From: Prorocentrum cordatum
Lineage: Eukaryota; Sar; Dinophyceae; Prorocentrales; Prorocentraceae
Direction: 5' to 3'
Length of the DNA stretch: 64,000 bases
Assembly (NCBI GenBank): GCA_963575745.1
Contig: CAUYUJ010018638.1
Span: forward strand, 761,135-825,134
Positions 1 to 10,048 of this stretch are shown here, one piece after another; positions within the stretch are counted from its first letter, which is position 1, and every line of letters begins with the position of its first letter. Below the pieces are notes generated by a model. That model did no database searches. It saw only the letters and a list, made by a program, of their open reading frames with translations, and was not told the DNA's origin. Both the position numbers and the translations under genes were made by a program.

Positions 1-222
1 AGGATGGAGATTCGAGATTCCGACGATACGCTTCTCACACCTTCGAGCCTCTATGAGCCTGCTTGTCGCCTCGGATGGAGTCCTGCGAAACTTCCAGCCA
101 ACACCTCCGCCACGACAAACCGAGAGGCCCACTGCTCAGGGAGAGGAGGGGGGGAGGGATGTAAGGAGGGAGGAAGAGAAGGGAGGAGGGAGGGCACACG
201 CAGCTGGAGGTTCTGCCAGGCA

Positions 223-350
223 GGGTCGGAGGATCACACCGCAACGGCGATGCGTAGGCGACGTCGAGACAGAGAGGACATAGGTCTGAAGATCGGGCCG
301 CATCGTATCGCTAAAGCATCGGCGAGGCGGCGCGATCCTCAGATCCCATC
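223..350. repeat. TIR-D element, copy 1 (diverged)
   Basis: Starts GGGTCGGAGGATC and ends with the inverted form GGCGCGATCCTCAGATCCC. The interior has GCATCGGCGA-type units. It is the most diverged of four copies (others at 7764, 22374 and 42125). Confidence 0.5.
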
Positions 351-601
351 GGCATGGACGATGGGAGCGAGAAGACTGGCTTTGCACCACCATACAACGG
401 CCAACGGGTGACTACACTGGCTGCTTGACCACTTCCCGGCTGACGCAGTTCACCAACCGATCGCGGGTGTCACGACTTGGCCGCAACATAACTGTCCCTG
501 GAACTGCGCAAGACAAGTAGACGACCCAAACCGATGCCAAGGCGTCCCCGCGACCCCAGCGCGTGACCGAAACCCCTTCGAAGCGCGAAGCGAAGCGACA
601 A

Positions 602-792
602 TGCGGCAGGTTCGTGTGGCGACGCCCCCGCCGTTGGTGTCCGGTGTCCACCGCGTGGAGTGTTCAGCCTGGAGCGATCGGCGGCTTTCCGATCGCTAGA
701 TCGTTACGTACAGGCCGACGCCACCGGCGGCGTTCCGCCTTGAGGGCCCACGGCGGGCTCGACGTGGCGTCGACACGACACGAGCCCTCCGT
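602..792. repeat. TIR-F element, copy 1
   Basis: About 190 bp. Left end GCGGCAGGTTCGTGTGGCGA, right end the inverted form around CGACACGACACGAGCC. The interior GATCGG/CCGATC blocks match the copies at 10961 and 43478. Confidence 0.5.
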
Positions 793-884
793 GCCCTGAG
801 GGCGACCCCGAGAGGGCCCAGTGATCCGCGCATGATCTCGACTTGGCCTCCAGCTGGCCGCAGGGCAACCCCTAGGTGGCCATG

Positions 885-970
885 CATACATATACATATA
901 TAGATATACACATACAGAGACACCTACATATAAAGATACACATATATATAGATATGTATATATATGTGAT
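885..970. repeat. CATATA-type microsatellite
   Basis: Imperfect run of CATACATATA, TAGATATA and CACATATA units; nothing else in it. Confidence 0.7.
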
Positions 971-1176
971 ATGTATACACAGATTTACCACGGGTGATCC
1001 CTGAAGTCCCAATGCCCATGTGCGACGGCCCACAGGCGGGCCAGAAAAGGCCGAAGAGGTGCCAAAACGCGACTCCATGACCCGAATATGGCCCGGGAAT
1101 GCTCTGAGCATGACCCATAACAACACCAAGACGCCATGAGATTGCAGAATGTGTATCCCGCACTGGATTTACGGAT

Positions 1177-1362
1177 ACACGTCGGTCGGAAGAAGTAGGT
1201 AAAAACATGAAGTTAGAAGGCGGATAAAGTGGATTGGGTCCAGGCCCCTCCCAGAGAATAACAAAACACAGCAAAATCATGTCGATTCTTGAAGTAGGAA
1301 GGCGCTTGAAGTAGATTGGGATCTGGGAATCCAAAAATACCTACTTTCAACGACCGGCGTGT
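1177..1362. repeat. TIR-C element, copy 1
   Basis: Left end ACACGTCGGTCGG then AAGAAGTAGGTA. Right end TACCTACTTTCAACGACCGG then CGTGT, which is the inverted form. About 186 bp. Two more copies lie at 21139 and 25856. Small size and lack of coding capacity suggest a non-autonomous MITE-like element; mobility is inferred. Confidence 0.6.
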
Positions 1363-2264
1363 ACCCTGCATCTATGGGTGGGATACACTCTTCCCTGAGC
1401 CAAACTAACTCTGCACCAAGCGAGCGGGATTACGCCCAGGTCGCGCAAGACGGGCGTCTTGCCAGGCTTCCAGGGCGGGGTCGCTGTCGCTGGGGGGCTC
1501 GTGATTGTGAGCATTATGCGCTATCGGGCGGGTGGCAGAATTCGAGGAACTGTCGTTGCGGCGATGCAGCCAGACCTCCCTATGCAGCGTAATAGATGAT
1601 GCCAGGGATGGTGATTGATCGTTTGTCCGCGCCGCGCCGCCGTTGAACTACGCGCTCCCGAAAAAACCTCAGCACTCTTGGATCCGGTCCCGGCGAGCAG
1701 GTGGGTTCCAGCGAGCGGCCTCAGTCCTCAGGAAGCGCCGCCGCTCCTTAGAGGGCCGCGCGGGGAAACACCCCGACAGCCCCGACTCTGCCCGCAGTCG
1801 GGCGCAGAATCGAATTCGGCGATCAACATGAAACGGATCGGCGGAAATCGGCAGCCGAGTCAGGAGAAGTCGAATCGGCGGAAATCAAAAGGCTCGTACG
1901 AAGGCTTCAGTTGAGAAACCGGTGAAGTCGAATCGGATCGGAACCGGAAGCCATCGAAATCGAATCGAATCGGAGGAATCGAAACGAGCCCTGGCCCAGG
2001 GCGTGAAGTGCAGCAATGCCCCTTGCTGAGAGCACAGGTGACCTGTCTTCGCGCGTCGCATCGCGCGCCGCGAAGGTCATCTTTGCGCCCCCGCGCCACC
2101 CGCCTGAAGGAGGACAACTCTTCTGCCCAGGCCGCGGTGGCAGAAGTGCGGTTGTCCACGTGCCTACGCAGCAGCTGAACTGGAGGACCCCCGTCCCTGG
2201 GTACGCTGAACATAAATTACACCACCAAAGAAAAAAAACAATCAAAGGATAGTTTTCGCTGAGG

Positions 2265-2450
2265 ATATCGACCGGGAACCCGGGAGCCCAGGAACCCAGA
2301 ACCCACCGAAATCGGCCCGGAACCAATAACAGGGAACCGGGAACCCAGAACCAAGAACCAGGGAACCCAGACTGCTACCAAAATCTGCAGGAAACGTTCG
2401 CCAAATCTTTCAACTTCCGCTAGGACCCCTTGAGTGCAAGCACTGATTGG
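2265..2450. repeat. GGAACC-rich repeat, partial unit of the 13.5-kb array
   Basis: A run of GGGAACC/AGAACC units followed by TTCGCCAAATCTTTCAAC, then CTAGGACCCC and TGCAAGCACTGATTGGGG. The same order closes each unit of the composite array at 13515-15050. Confidence 0.6.
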
Positions 2451-2574
2451 GGAATGCGTCAGAGGAAACATCAGCAACAAGTATGTCCGTGCACTCTCGA
2501 CGTGCACATAGATATGGTGCCAGAACCGTCGAAAGACGTGTCGGAAACTATGAGGGTAACCGATGTGGTGCATC

Positions 2575-2790
2575 ATGAGTGGAGTGGCCGTTGTGGTGCA
2601 GCGTATGTGATATAAGGTGTGCGATGTGAGCTACGTGGCGCATGGTATGTGGTGTAAGCTATGTGGCGCAGCCTGTGGTGTAAGCTATGTGGTGCAAGCT
2701 GTGTGTGGTGTAAGCCATGTGGTGCAAGACATGTGGTGGAAGCTATGCGCTGCAAACTTTGTGAGGCAAGCCGTGTGGCAGAATGCCCAG
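2575..2790. repeat. GTGGTGCAAGCTAT minisatellite
   Basis: About a dozen degenerate units of roughly 14 bp (TATGTGGTGCAAGC). Related GTGGTGCAATCTAC units recur at 13380-13500, 15105-15185, 16905-17035 and 19480-19510, so the motif is a dispersed component. Confidence 0.6.
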
Positions 2791-3260
2791 GGCGCCCACG
2801 AGGGAAGCGCTCTCCTCCTCCTCCTCCTCCTCCTCCTCCTCGTCCACGCCCGAGCACTTCCAAGCGGGCACCAGGCGGGCACGAAGCGCCCACCCGACGG
2901 ACACTGGGCGAAACTGTAGGCGCTCACGGGTGGGCCGCAGCGGACAGGCCGAAAGCCCCAGGAACCCATCCTATGGGATTCAAGACGACAAATCTGACAC
3001 CCCAAGTGCAAGCCATGCCTGCAGAACTTTCCAACGACCGCGCGGAAAACGTGGACCGGTGCCGGGCCCCCTCCCCCTGACGCGCGGGGCGCGCCGGGGG
3101 CGACGCCCGAGGCGATAGGGTGTCCAGCGCAGATCCAGAAACTCCGCGCGCGTGGAACTTCGAAAGGTTCTGCCGACTGGCCGCGCTGCCCGCTCGCAGT
3201 CTCCCGCCCGTCCGCGACGTCTCTCGTCCTTCCCCCTCTCCTGTGGCTTCAGTGGCCGGA

Positions 3261-3420
3261 GGCCTGGAAAGGAGCACCAGTACCAACACGGAGGGTTGCC
3301 TACACCAGGGAAAGATGATCCTGGATGTTGCTGCTGGTGGTACCATCACCGAGATCGGGATCACCTTCCCTCGGTTGAGGCACACCGCCGATGTTAGTGT
3401 TTGTGCCGACCTCTAGGCCT
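3261..3420. repeat. TIR-G element, copy 1
   Basis: Begins GGCCTGGAAAGGAGCACCAG and ends TGTGCCGACCTCTAGGCC, roughly inverted. The interior (AAGATGATCCT, CATCACCGAGATCGGGAT, GGCACACCGCCGAT) matches 43887-44082, which is longer by about 36 bp. Confidence 0.6.
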
Positions 3421-3517
3421 CCGAAATGGTCTTGCCCTTTCGCAGACCGACCTGGCCCTCAGGCGTGGTGCGACCGCGGACGCCACAACAAAAAAATGTT
3501 CGCAGAACCCCTGATGC

Positions 3518-3624
3518 CCAGAGCTCCTGCGCGGTCGCCACCCACGTGGGAACCATGGGCAGCAGCCTGGCCAGGGCCCACAGCAGCAGGAGCGCGTGCT
3601 CCACGCCGAACACGGCGAACACGC
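3518..3624 (-). CDS. Anoctamin (ANO10-like) exon, C-terminal transmembrane region
   Basis: 107-bp exon, last of ten recognised in this gene. It is bounded by AG at 3625-3626 and a likely GC donor at 3516-3517. It reads VFAVFGVEHALLLLWALARL then PMVPTWVATAQELW. From memory of the family, human ANO10 has a comparable VEHALL...F...IPDKP segment for its last transmembrane helix. It completes the split Ser codon left by the exon at 5198. Anoctamins are ten-helix membrane proteins that work as Ca2+-regulated lipid scramblases or channels; ANO10 is a reticulum scramblase. Third positions are mostly G or C. The next exon is not seen, so the donor choice is tentative. Confidence 0.72.
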
Positions 3625-4070
3625 CTGCCTTTGGATCGCCAAGGGCCTGACAACTTCTGCTGCCGTTCGACTCGCGCTGGAGCGTCCACGATTCGCTCCA
3701 AGCTCCCTGGGGAAATCTGGATGTACCAACGTGGGCTTCGCAATATGTGCGCACATGTGTCTGCACTTGCCGCGCTCTCCCTGGCCTGGCCCCCACAAGG
3801 CCGATTGGCGGGAAGCCGTCGCAAGCACCCATCGGGGGCCCAAGGCCCCAGAGAGCGGGGCCGCAGCCGGTGAGGCCCCCAGAACGCCTCGCGCCGCCCA
3901 TGCCGAAGAAACCAAGAGGTACCGATAAAGTGCCGATACCGCCACTCCCCCGACCTCTCCTGGGGTGCGTTCTGGTAAGGCTCTGGCCGCGAATCCGGCG
4001 GTGGCGGCGGGGGCCTCCGAGGAGGCCCAGAACAGGGAAACCGAGGGAAGGGTAGCAGTGCGGGTACCTT

Positions 4071-4283
4071 TTTGGACGCCCGAAATGGGTACGGCAAAAA
4101 TGGGTACAATGCCCATCAACAAATGTTGTCCCAAACCAACAGCGACCGCTGTTGGGCAGGCGGCCCTCTGTCTCGAATGGACACAGGCCGCGGCGACAAC
4201 GACAGCGAGTCCTGTTCAAAATGAGCAAGAACTGCTGTTCGGCATTGTACCCATTCCTTCCGTACCCATGTCGGGTGTCCAAA
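4071..4283. repeat. TIR-B element, copy 1
   Basis: Palindromic ends: TTTGGACGCCCGAAATGGGT at the left, and ACCCATGTCGGGTGTCCAAA at the right as its inverted form. The inner arms (ATGGGTACAATGCCC and GGCATTGTACCCAT) continue the pairing, giving arms of nearly 50 bp. Other copies at 20635 and 44758. Confidence 0.7.
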
Positions 4284-4427
4284 GTCCCCCCCTGACATGC
4301 ATCGGCGATGCGCCAGCAACGCGGGGCGCAAACGCAACGGACGTCAGACCACGCCGCGTGGCCGCTGGCGTCGGCGGTGCGGCGGCGAGGTGCGGGCTGG
4401 GCGCCGGGCGTGCCCGTGGGGGAAAAG

Positions 4428-4930
4428 GAGGAGGAGGAGGAGGGGGAGGAGGCGGAGGAGGGGGAGGAGGAGGAGGAGGAGGGGGAGGAGGAGGAGGAGG
4501 AGGAGGAGGAGGAGGGGGAGGAGGAGGAGGAGGAGGACGAGGAGGGGGAGCAGGGGGAGGAGGAGGAGGAGGAGGGAGGGGGAGGAGGACGAGGAGGGAC
4601 GAGGAGGAGGAGGAGGAGGAGGAGGACGAGGAGGAGGAGCGCCCGGTTTGCGGGGAGCCCCCGTGGAGCCTTGCGCACGGTGAAGCCGCGGGGGGCCCCG
4701 CTCTTCGTGTGCTCCTCGCCACGGCAGAAGGCGGGCGTCCACGCCCGCCGATGTGCTCGGGAGGCGGGCCCCCCCCCCCTGGGGGATCTGGCGGGGTGGC
4801 GGGGTGCGAATGCACAGCACCCCGCACCTGCGGCGGAGGAGGAGGAGGAGGAGGAGGAGGAGGAGGAGGAGGAGGAGGACGAGGAGGACGAGGAGGACGA
4901 GGAGGGCGAGGAGGAGGACGGGGAGGACGG
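4428..4930. repeat. Two GGA/GAG tracts
   Basis: Purine-only GGA and GAG repeats at about 4428-4640 and 4832-4930, with a GC-rich spacer. Predicted poly-Glu, poly-Gly, poly-Ser and poly-Leu proteins here are artefacts of the repeat. Confidence 0.85.
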
Positions 4931-5197
4931 GGAGGGCGAGGGAGTGCGGGGTGGGTCGCGGGGGTGACGACGACAGCAGCAACAAATCATGCAACAGCAG
5001 AATCGGAGCCACGGGATCCTACTTCACCCGCGCACCCAGGGATGGTGCAAGACCGTTCGTCCACCTCGCTCTGACCATCTCGCACCCCGAGGGCGAGACA
5101 TTATCCACGTCCAACGCTCTGCGGCATTCTCGGGGACGGGGGGGGGCAACGTCTGTACATCGGCGGACGTGGACAAGTCCCCAGCGTGGATCCTTGC

Positions 5198-5305
5198 TTA
5201 GCGCGGGGAAGACCGTGCCAAGCTGGTCCGTGCAGAAGCCGAACAGGGCGCAATTCGACAACACGGACAGAAGCACCGTGAACTCGAGCACGTAGATCCA
5301 CACTC
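5198..5305 (-). CDS. Anoctamin exon, TM segment with LSVLSNCALFGF
   Basis: 108-bp exon. It completes the Gly of GI-G from the previous exon and reads VWIYVLEFTVLLSVLSNC, then ALFGFCTDQLG and TVFPAL. From memory, ANO10 has IGVWQ...VISVVTNCALIGMS followed by VFP at this place. Its 3' boundary is a GC donor (GCAAGG), and it leaves one base for the next exon. Its 5' junction fits a GA-AG intron: the exon starts GAGTGTGG and the upstream donor is GAGACG. Highly hydrophobic; one membrane helix. Confidence 0.8.
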   Translation of the reverse strand, partial: ECGSTCSSSRCFCPCCRIAPCSASARTSLARSSPR

Positions 5306-5814
5306 CTCCGTCACGCCGACACTCCCTTCGTCATTCCTCTCCCCCCTGCATCCCTTCCATGCCTCCTTCTCTTGCTCCCTCCTCCCCCTCACTGCTTCCT
5401 ACCCCTCCTGCCTTCTTCCGCTCTCGATACCTCCCCTTGCTCTGTCCCTGCCCTCTGCCCTGCCTTCCTCCACTCCCTGACCCTCATCCTGGTCCTCCTT
5501 CCCCTCCTCCTGCTCCTTCCCCTCCTCCTCCTCCTCCTCCTCCTCCTCCTCCTCGCCTTCTCTCTCATACACGTCCGGTCCCATTCCGCTTTGCATCCCT
5601 GCCTCCATCGATCCATCCCTCGTCCCACATCCTACCCGCTCCTCTCTCTCTCTCGCTTCCTACCTCCTTCGCTCTCCATCCCGATCTGTTCCCCCTGCCT
5701 GCCTCCCTCCCTTTTTCCTCCTCCATCCCTGTTCTTGTGAATGACTTTCCCTGTCCCACCACCAGACGTGTCCGTACTCCCCGCGCGCGAGAACCACACA
5801 GGTATCTGTAGATA

Positions 5815-6360
5815 GCAGAGAAAGAGAGAGAGAGAGAGCGTGATCCACCGCCGCTTTACTGTAGAAAATTGCCAACCTTTTCCTCTGGAACCCAGGGGTC
5901 GCCCCCCACCATCCGAAAATCCCCTCCCCCCCTGCTGGACCCCCCCCCGTCTCCCCCGGCAAAACCCCCCCCTTCCCCTCCCCCTCGAAAACCGGGAGGG
6001 GTCACTACCGGTTCGAACCCCCCCCCCCCTCTGGATCCGGAAAAACCAAGGGGGGTCACTACCGGTTCGAACCCCCCCCCCCCCTCGAACTACCGGTTCG
6101 AACCCCCCCCCCCCCCACCCCGCACCGCCAGCAAACGACTCCCGGTCCCTACCACCGGTATTCGAGTGGGGGGGGGTTCGAACCAGTAGTGACCCCCCCC
6201 CCTTTTCATGATGAGCTGGGGGGGGGGGAGGGGTTCGAACCGGTAGAGACCCCCCCCGGTTTTCCGGAGGGGGGGGGGGGGAAGGGGTTCGAACTGGTAG
6301 TGACCCCCCCCGGTTTTCCGCCAGCAGCGGTAGAACACGCTCTTTCATAGCAGAGTACAC
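5815..6360. repeat. Imperfect 0.5-kb palindrome with poly-C and TTCGAA blocks
   Basis: The left half repeats ACCGGTTCGAACCCCCCC units (near 6008, 6060 and 6090). The right half repeats GGGGGGTTCGAAC units in inverted order (near 6170, 6230 and 6285). The outer ends AGATAGCAGAG...AGCGTG and CACGCTC...GCAGAGTACAC also pair. It reads as one large hairpin-forming element. Confidence 0.6.
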
Positions 6361-6759
6361 TACAGGCTACAATGTCCAGGCGAGAATGTGGGGGGACCTT
6401 TAAACCGAAAAGGTCTCGAAACCGTCGAAACGGTTGAAGCCCGCCTGTAGTCCTGATTACTTGTTATGGAGATAAAATTGGCATCTATGGTATTCTGGGC
6501 CACGTGGGACCCCGCGAAGTGTGAAACCTACTGGATGAAATCATTGCGGCACTTACAACTAATTGCCTCCTCTCGTCGACGAAGCTTTGCGCAGGAACTG
6601 GTGGTCAAGCCCACCTCACGCATAAGCTCAACTGGAGTCAGAATTTCCACTAAAACCGACACCGTAGAAGGGTGAATGAACAGGATATTTAGCTGAACTA
6701 ATACAGTGAGTGCACATAGAAAACTGCTCTGGCTAGACATTCGGCCCGCTGAGGGCCGC

Positions 6760-7240
6760 TGGGTCCCGAGCGCGCCTGGAGGGCCCAAGACGGCTCCTGA
6801 TGGCTTCCGGAGGGCCCCAAGCTGGGCCAAGAGGGCTACAAGACGCCCACGATGGCCCGGAGACAGTCCCAGAGGCCCCGTTCTCGCCCCAAAACACCCC
6901 GAGAGGCCTCCCAAGGAGACCCCAAGGGGCCAAAAGCGTCAAATTCCCTCCGTAAGACCCCAAGACGGCCCAAGAGGCACTCAAGAGGCCCCCGCGACGG
7001 CCCAAGAGGGCCCCAAGACGGCCCAGGAGTCGGGGCCCACGAACGGCCCCCGAGAGGCACCGAGGACCCCCACAGAGGCCTCCAACAGGCCCCAGCTCCC
7101 CAAGAGGGACAAAAAGACCTCAAAAGACGCCAAAGCAGCCACGAGGGGGGGTCGGAACTGCTTCCGAAAAGATGCCTGCAAGCCTCTTGGGCCCCCTGGA
7201 GAAGGCCGAGACCGAGGCCAGGGAAGCAGCAGACTTGTCC
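6760..7240. repeat. Degenerate CCCAAGAGGGC minisatellite
   Basis: Irregular 10-15 bp units made of GGCCC, CAAGA, CGGCCC and AGAGGC. It opens a 283-codon frame (6706-7557) rich in Pro, Arg and Lys with no domain. I treat that as repeat, not gene. Confidence 0.5.
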
Positions 7241-7763
7241 GGAGGCCTTGCCCACCGTTTCGCCTGAGTCGTCCTTATACGACTCACGACCGAAAACAAA
7301 ATCAACCAGCGTTAAGGATGGAGGGCGAAAGGGTTTCAAAAGGAGGCTCTCCGTTTAGCGCCGCACGCACTCATCTGAAAAACAACACTTTCAAATGTGA
7401 TCACCTAAGCGCCGCACACACCCGAGCCTGTTTTGCTATGATTCGCAATCTCGCCCAATACCGGCCCCGTCCCCACCCCCCGTGTGCCGATGGCACCGAA
7501 ACGGACCTCTGGAGGCCGAGCTTGAAAAACAAGCCGGCAACCACGATCTGTCCGTGACGCTGGGAGGTATGGCGAGGGCGTCGGGCAAGCGTCGTTCGAT
7601 GATCCTCAGAAGGTGTGTTGGCGTCAACGTGAACTCGCCCACAGAAGCCCTCCGATGGAACCCAGGCGGCGTAGTGAGGTCCGACACAGGCTGAGTGCTG
7701 TCGGTTGAGCTGGTCGAAGCAAACACACACACACAATAAAAGGCTTCCTAAAGGGGGTCCGAG

Positions 7764-7945
7764 TAGATGGGGTCGGAGGATCTCGCCGCATCGCCGATAC
7801 ATCGGCGATACACCGGCAATGCATCGGCGATGCACTGGCGCCGTCGGCGATGTATCGGCGACGTCGACGTGAAGCACATCGGGCGCCACATCGAGCCGCA
7901 TCGACGATGCGTCGGCGACGCGGCGCGATCCTCCGACCCCATCTA
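7764..7945. repeat. TIR-D element, copy 2
   Basis: Starts TAGATGGGGTCGGAGGATC and ends GATCCTCCGACCCCATCTA, a near-perfect inverted pair. The interior is built from CATCGGCGATG units, themselves near-palindromic. Confidence 0.75.
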
Positions 7946-7967
7946 CTACGACCCCATATAAAATTAG

Positions 7968-8118
7968 GTCGGGCATGTCCCCCTACGGGCGAATGTTGGA
8001 AGAAAAATTCAAAACCGACAAGAAATAGTCAATCATTGTCAAACATAATTGCCCCATCGTCCACAGACTGTGCTTGCACTATGTTTGAAAACTCCTCCTG
8101 CAGAGGGGCGTGCCCGAC
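7968..8118. repeat. TIR-H element
   Basis: Starts GTCGGGCATGTCCCCCTAC and ends with the inverted form GAGGGGCGTGCCCGAC. About 151 bp. Right-end fragments of the same family lie near 24895-24934 and 41255-41283. Confidence 0.6.
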
Positions 8119-8171
8119 GTACATCTGGGAGGCCTAGAAGCACACGCCCAGAGGACCATCGGATCTTGTTG

Positions 8172-8362
8172 TCACGGGTCGGGCGAAAGGGGGGGATAGC
8201 AAGGGGGGGTTGAGAATCAGCTCACGTAGCTGATTTTCCCGGCGCCTCCCGGCGCCGGGAGGCGACTGTGTATCGAGGAATGGGCCCCTCGGTAAGGCCG
8301 AAACCAGCTGCATGCAGCAAATTTCGTAACCCCCCCTTTCCCAATCCCCCCCTTTCGTCCGG
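8172..8362. repeat. TIR-I element, copy 1
   Basis: Starts CGAAAGGGGGGGATAGCAAG and ends TCCCAATCCCCCCCTTTCG, inverted. It contains a GGCGCCTCCCGGCGCCGGGA hairpin and AGCTGCATGCAGC. It ends only 26 bp from the exon at 8389. Partial copies near 41800-41945 and 46908-47045. Confidence 0.55.
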
Positions 8363-8388
8363 TCCGACTGTCACGGAGCCCCCGTCTC

Positions 8389-8514
8389 CGATGCCGGACG
8401 CGGCGGCAGGAGTCGGCCGCCGGCAGACGCGGCGCAGCTTGGCGCGGTCGGACCACATCTCCACGAGATCGCCGGTCGACCGAGGCCCCCAGGGGGCGCG
8501 GCCACAGGGCGGCC
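8389..8514 (-). CDS. Anoctamin exon with TM7 Ca2+-site-like motif
   Basis: 126-bp exon reading GDLVEMWSDRAKLRRVCR then RPTPAAASGI. From memory, ANO10 has TEVNSDALKMCRVFKRP...ANIGVW at this point. The Glu and Asp of VEMWSD align with family residues that bind Ca2+ in helix 7. The reading frame enters from the exon at 10671 by completing a Trp codon, and leaves with one base of Gly. The acceptor is AG followed by GG; the donor is best read as GA (GAGACG). It begins with an extra loop, PPCGRAPWGPRST, absent from the animal protein as I recall it, so the 5' boundary is less sure. Confidence 0.72.
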
Positions 8515-9167
8515 CTCCCCTCCGGCTCCTCTGCCAGGAGCGCCGCCCGCGGGGGCGCGGTCCAGGGGGGCGGGGGGGGGGGTCGCTGCGACCTGCAAGG
8601 TGGGGGGCAGAGGAGGTCCTTCTCCGCACCATGCCCCAGACGCTCCGGCACTGAGACCCCTTTGTGCCTCCCACTCCCCCCCCCACTCTTCTTCACTCGC
8701 CCTCCGCTGATCCCACTCCCCCGGTGACCTGTCTGCGTGGCTGATGAATGCGGGCGAGGAAGGAAGGGGCCAGGAGACCGGTTATCGGAGCCGATGTCAT
8801 AGGCTCCTGACTCCCACCACGCGCCAAGCGCTGCGCATCAAACACAGGACGTGCACGGTCGAGACATGGCCACAAGCACGCGTGGGCCAAGAACGCGAGC
8901 CCTCTCGCAGAAGGCCCAAGACCCTATGGATTAAAACGAAGAACACCCCCGGGCGGAGAACCCGAGCACGAAGAACCTGAGGAACCCCTCGAGGGCTCAG
9001 GTCGTTCTCGACCCTCGTGCCAGCTGTGCCCTGCGACCTCCTCCTTCTGCGAGACCCCCTCGTCGGCCACCCTGGCCCAGGGGGCAGGCATGACAGCTGC
9101 TGTGGCGACCTCGATCGCCCACTTTGTGGCTTCTCCGACTGGACCGAACATTGGAGCCCAACTCGGG

Positions 9168-9718
9168 GAGGAGGAGGAGGAGGAGGAGGAGGAGGAGGCG
9201 GAGGAGGAGGAGGGAGGAGGAAGAGGAGGAGGAGGAGGAGGAAGGAGGAGGAGGGAGGAGGAGGAGGAGGAGGAGGAGGAGGAGGAGGAGGAAGGAGGAG
9301 GGAGGAGGAGGAGGCGGAGGAGGAGGAGGAGGAGGAGGAGGGAGGAGGAGGAGGAGGAGGAGGAGGAGGAGGAGGAGGAGGAAGGAGGGAGGAAAGAGGA
9401 GGAGGAGAGGAGAGGGAGGAGGAGGAGGAGGGAGGAGGAGAGGAGGAGGAGGAGGAGGAGGAGGAGGAGGAGGAGGAGGGGCAGGGCGTTCCTCTCCGGG
9501 CGGGGGCGTCCGAACAGCCCCATTGGGGGTGCACCCCCATGGTGTCCCTTCGCCCCTCGGCGGCCCGATTTTGTTGGGGGGTCCGTCGCGGACCGGGGGC
9601 GGGACGCCCCCTGCGCGGGCAGGGCGTGTGCCGCGCGGCCTCCTCTTTCCAGAGGCCTCCTCACCTCCTCCTCCTCCTCCTCCTCCTTCTCCTCCTCCTC
9701 CTCCTCCTCCTCCTCCGA
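9168..9718. repeat. GGA tract and inverted TCC tract
   Basis: GGA/GAG repeats at 9168-9480 and TCC repeats at 9662-9718, in opposite orientation, around a 180-bp GC-rich spacer. They could pair with each other on one strand. No gene. Confidence 0.8.
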
Positions 9719-9927
9719 TCCATCCGATTCGATCTCCGCTCTGGCTGGCTCGACCCCGTGCGGATCCGAGATTCCGTCGGTCCGACTCCGCCCGCTGCCT
9801 GCGTGGCGCTGCTCTGCCTCCTGGCGCGAGCGATCCGACTCGACTTGGGCTCCGTGCCGACGCGGCCCGATCCGAGGCAGATTCCGATGCGATCCGATGT
9901 ACCGAGTCTGGGGAAACCAAGACTCGC

Positions 9928-10048
9928 CATCGCTCGGACGTCCATTCCCTGTGTTTTTTTCAGTTTCGAGCGTGGATGTTTCGCCAAATGATCAAGAATG
10001 CTCCTCGATGGTCCTCGCCGACGGAAGAATGTACACGTCCGCGCGATG
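9928..10048. repeat. TIR-A element, copy 1
   Basis: Starts CATCGCTCGGACGTCCATTC and ends ACACGTCCGCGCGATG, a 14-bp inverted repeat with one mismatch. The interior has TTTCGCCAAATGATCAAG and GATGGTCCTCGCCG. Five copies in the window (also 12401, 22968, 23401, 43696), each about 119-124 bp: a MITE-like family. Confidence 0.75.

Larger units (their letters stand above)
1..3517. other. Repeat-rich flank beyond the last recognised anoctamin exon
   Basis: No exon recognised. It holds copies of TIR-D (223-350), TIR-F (602-792), TIR-C (1177-1362) and TIR-G (3261-3420), a TA/CATA microsatellite (about 885-970), a GGAACC-rich repeat (2265-2450) shared with the array at 13.5 kb, a GTGGTGCAAG minisatellite (2575-2790) and a short TCC run near 2815-2842. 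The C-terminal exon of the anoctamin gene, which should begin in phase 0 after an AG, was not found here. Confidence 0.5.
3625..5197 (-). other. Anoctamin intron (GC-AG), repeat-filled
   Basis: About 1.6 kb. Contains TIR-B copy 1 (4071-4283) and two GGA tracts (about 4428-4640 and 4832-4930). The tracts create long spurious ORFs on both strands. No other coding signal seen. Confidence 0.6.
5306..8388 (-). other. Anoctamin intron (GA-AG), 3.1 kb
   Basis: Contains a CT-rich stretch with TCC repeats (5340-5760), the poly-C palindrome (5815-6360), a GGCCC/CAAGA minisatellite (6760-7240), TIR-D copy 2 (7764-7945), TIR-H (7968-8118) and TIR-I copy 1 (8172-8362). No gene seen. Confidence 0.6.

Noticed and set aside
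4216-4990. Long poly-Ser, poly-Pro, poly-Glu and poly-Gly ORFs on both strands, also at 9090-10313, 11174-11732, 41190-41661, 44068-44910 and 45531-46055
   Set aside because: Artefacts of GGA/TCC repeats, open in several frames at once.
6000-6310. Repeated GGTTCGAAC blocks look like tRNA B-boxes
   Set aside because: No acceptor or D-arm or A-box around them; they are units of a poly-C palindrome.
6706-7557. 283-codon plus-strand ORF
   Set aside because: Composed of a degenerate CCCAAGAGGGC minisatellite; no domain and no start context.
9000-9165. Open minus-strand frame reading GEATKWAIEVATAAVMPAPW
   Set aside because: No family match, it lies inside an intron, and it is bounded by a GGA tract that keeps frames open by chance.
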